NCBI RefSeq assembly: GCF_001412085.1
Contig: NZ_LKEV01000008.1
Span: forward strand, 1-64,000
Length of the DNA stretch: 64,000 nt
Reading direction: 5' to 3'
DNA from: Corynebacterium lowii
GTDB taxonomy: Bacteria > Actinomycetota > Actinomycetes > Mycobacteriales > Mycobacteriaceae
Shown: one piece after another, positions 62,777 to 64,000 of the stretch
Numbering within the stretch: position 1 is the first letter of the stretch
How the letters are laid out: each line of letters begins with the position of its first letter
Notes under the pieces: model-generated
The model's database searches: none
What the model was told of the DNA's origin: nothing
What the model saw: only the letters and a program-made list of their open reading frames with translations
Position numbers and translations under genes: made by a program

Positions 62777-64000
62777 GGAAACTCCACCTCCGCGATGGCC
62801 CGCACCGGCTGGGCCTTGGTGATGATCTCGCGGTATTCCGCCTCCGGGTCGGAGGCCGCCAGAATCGCCCCACCCACCCCGTAGCTGAGTTCCCCGTTCT
62901 GTTCCACCAGGGTACGAATGGTCATGGCGAGGTCCACCGTCCCATCCAGCCCGATATACCCGATGGCCCCGGAATAGATACCGCGCTCGCCTTCTTCTAG
63001 GTCTGCCAGAATCTCCATCGTGCGCTTCTTCGGCGCGCCGGTCATGGAACCTCCGGGAAAGGCGGCGTCGATAAGCTCCCAGGGAGAGGCAGCGAGTTCG
63101 GCGCGCACGGTGCTCACCAGTTGGTGTGCGGCGGCGTAGGTTTCCACCTCAAAGAGCGGTTCGGCGCGCACGCTGCCGGGGCGGGCCACGCGGGTGAGGT
63201 CATGGCGCACGAGGTCCACCACCATGAGGTTTTCCGCGCGGTCCTTGGGGTTGCTGGCGAGGTCGGCGCGCAGCGCGGCGTCCTCCTCCGAGGTGGCCCC
63301 GCGCGGGCGAGTGCCCTTAATGGGGCGCGATTCCGCCACGCCACTGCGCACCCGCAGGAAGGTCTCGGGCGAGGTGCTCATAATCTGCGTGTCGCCCCAC
63401 CGCAGGTAGGCCCCATACGGCGTGGGGTTGGCGGCGCGCAGCGCCAGGTAATCGGCCAGGCCCAGCCCCGGCGAGGGACCGCGCAGGCTGGTGGTCAGAC
63501 AGGCCTCGTAGGTCTCCCCGGCGGCTATGGCCTCCTGTAACCGCGCGATCTTATCCAGGTACTCCGCCTTGGTATCCACGCAGCGCAGCCGGGCGCGCGC
63601 GGCACGCGGGGCCTCGCGCGGCCCCGGAACCGCCAGCGCCCGCTCCGCCTCGTCCAGCCAGGCCTCATCGAGGGCCAGCAGATGCACCCCCGTGGGCCCC
63701 ACCACCACGCCGCTTTCGGCAAAGCGGAAGTGCCGCCCGCGCGGATAGGTCAGGTAACCCACCCAGCCCAGCATGGGGGCAAAGGGAAGGTCGGGCACCT
63801 CCACCGCGCCGCTTATCGACACCCCCGCCATCTCCCGCGGTGCCTCCCTCGGCGCGCTCAGGAAGCTGTAGCCGCGCCCCGTGGAATCGTCCAGCCACAC
63901 CGCATAGGGTTCCCTGGCGTAGAGGCGGCGGTAGACCTCCGGGGCGTCGAGAGTGCAGCCCGTGAGGTGCCGGTGGTGCACCCGCACAGAACGGCGCCGC
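62773..64000 (-). CDS. pabB: Aminodeoxychorismate synthase component I, C-terminal part (partial)
   Basis: The chorismate-binding domain is complete: ESRPIKGTRPRG, DRAENLMVVDLVRHDL, FPGGSMTGAPKKRTMEI and YSGAIGYIGLDG. The frame stays open to the right edge with no stop. The N-terminal FWLDDSTGR-like linker suggests this is the second half of a PabA-PabB fusion, as in other actinobacteria. It makes aminodeoxychorismate from chorismate and ammonia. Confidence 0.88.
   Translation of the reverse strand, partial: RRRSVRVHHRHLTGCTLDAPEVYRRLYAREPYAVWLDDSTGRGYSFLSAPREAPREMAGVSISGAVEVPDLPFAPMLGWVGYLTYPRGRHFRFAESGVVVGPTGVHLLALDEAWLDEAERALAVPGPREAPRAARARLRCVDTKAEYLDKIARLQEAIAAGETYEACLTTSLRGPSPGLGLADYLALRAANPTPYGAYLRWGDTQIMSTSPETFLRVRSGVAESRPIKGTRPRGATSEEDAALRADLASNPKDRAENLMVVDLVRHDLTRVARPGSVRAEPLFEVETYAAAHQLVSTVRAELAASPWELIDAAFPGGSMTGAPKKRTMEILADLEEGERGIYSGAIGYIGLDGTVDLAMTIRTLVEQNGELSYGVGGAILAASDPEAEYREIITKAQPVRAIAEVEFP
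63064..63076 (+). repeat. 13-mer GGCGTCGATAAGC, copy 9
   Basis: Exact copy inside pabB, coding strand L-I-D-A. A one-mismatch copy lies at 63811-63823 in the same gene. Confidence 0.7.

Noticed and set aside
1-64000. CRISPR array or prophage
   Set aside because: No regularly spaced repeats and no phage structural, integrase or cas genes were seen.

Overview
The window looks like a piece of a high-GC Corynebacterium chromosome. Markers are a RamA-type LuxR regulator next to cysK/cysE, mycothiol synthase (mshD) beside pstSCAB, a DUF3073 protein, DtxR-like iron boxes and many genes whose -10 hexamer lies only 6-8 nt before the start codon (leaderless layout). No phage, insertion sequence or CRISPR array is evident.

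Layout. 1-5.4 kb: leader of an rRNA operon running off the left edge, murA (Asp in place of the fosfomycin-target Cys), ramA, cysK-cysE, a small GNAT gene, a tRNA Glu-Asp-Asp-Phe cluster and csoR. 5.4-9.8 kb: thrE, a predicted phytase-like (MINPP) lipoprotein, small accessory membrane proteins and tRNA-Lys. 10-20 kb: dusB, phoU, an AT-richer accessory insert (11.9-14.3 kb), pstB-A-C-S with a PHO-box-like control region, mshD and an LmeA-like protein. 20-22 kb: AT-richer MFS pump plus TetR regulator with two matching operators. 22-30.5 kb: lipid kinase, nitrobindin, class IV aminotransferase, YgfZ, DUF3073, purM, purF, SCP-like protein and a double-hotdog thioesterase.

30.5-52.2 kb is an iron/siderophore locus set between purine genes. 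It holds a FepDGC-type importer without binding protein, an EntS-like MFS protein, a LysE/Lrp pair, a siderophore reductase (SIP) fused to a methyltransferase-like domain, an amino-acid N-hydroxylase, a seven-domain NRPS (C-A-PCP-E-C-PCP-TE), a free-standing adenylation enzyme, a divergent IucB/MbtK-like acyltransferase, then a binding lipoprotein and a second FepDGC importer. Module 2 of the NRPS has no adenylation domain, so the free-standing enzyme probably loads it in trans. The predicted product is a hydroxamate peptide siderophore. I cannot match the cluster to a known compound. DtxR-like boxes precede several transcription units.

52.3-64 kb: purL-purQ-purS, a DUF2334 protein, dctA with possible RamA sites, a BrnT/BrnA toxin-antitoxin pair, oligopeptidase B, small unknown genes, and pabC plus the C-terminal part of pabAB running off the right edge.

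A separate signal is the 13-mer GGCGTCGATAAGC (or its complement). It occurs nine times exactly in this window, in several reading frames and in intergenic DNA, far above chance. Its function is unknown to me.
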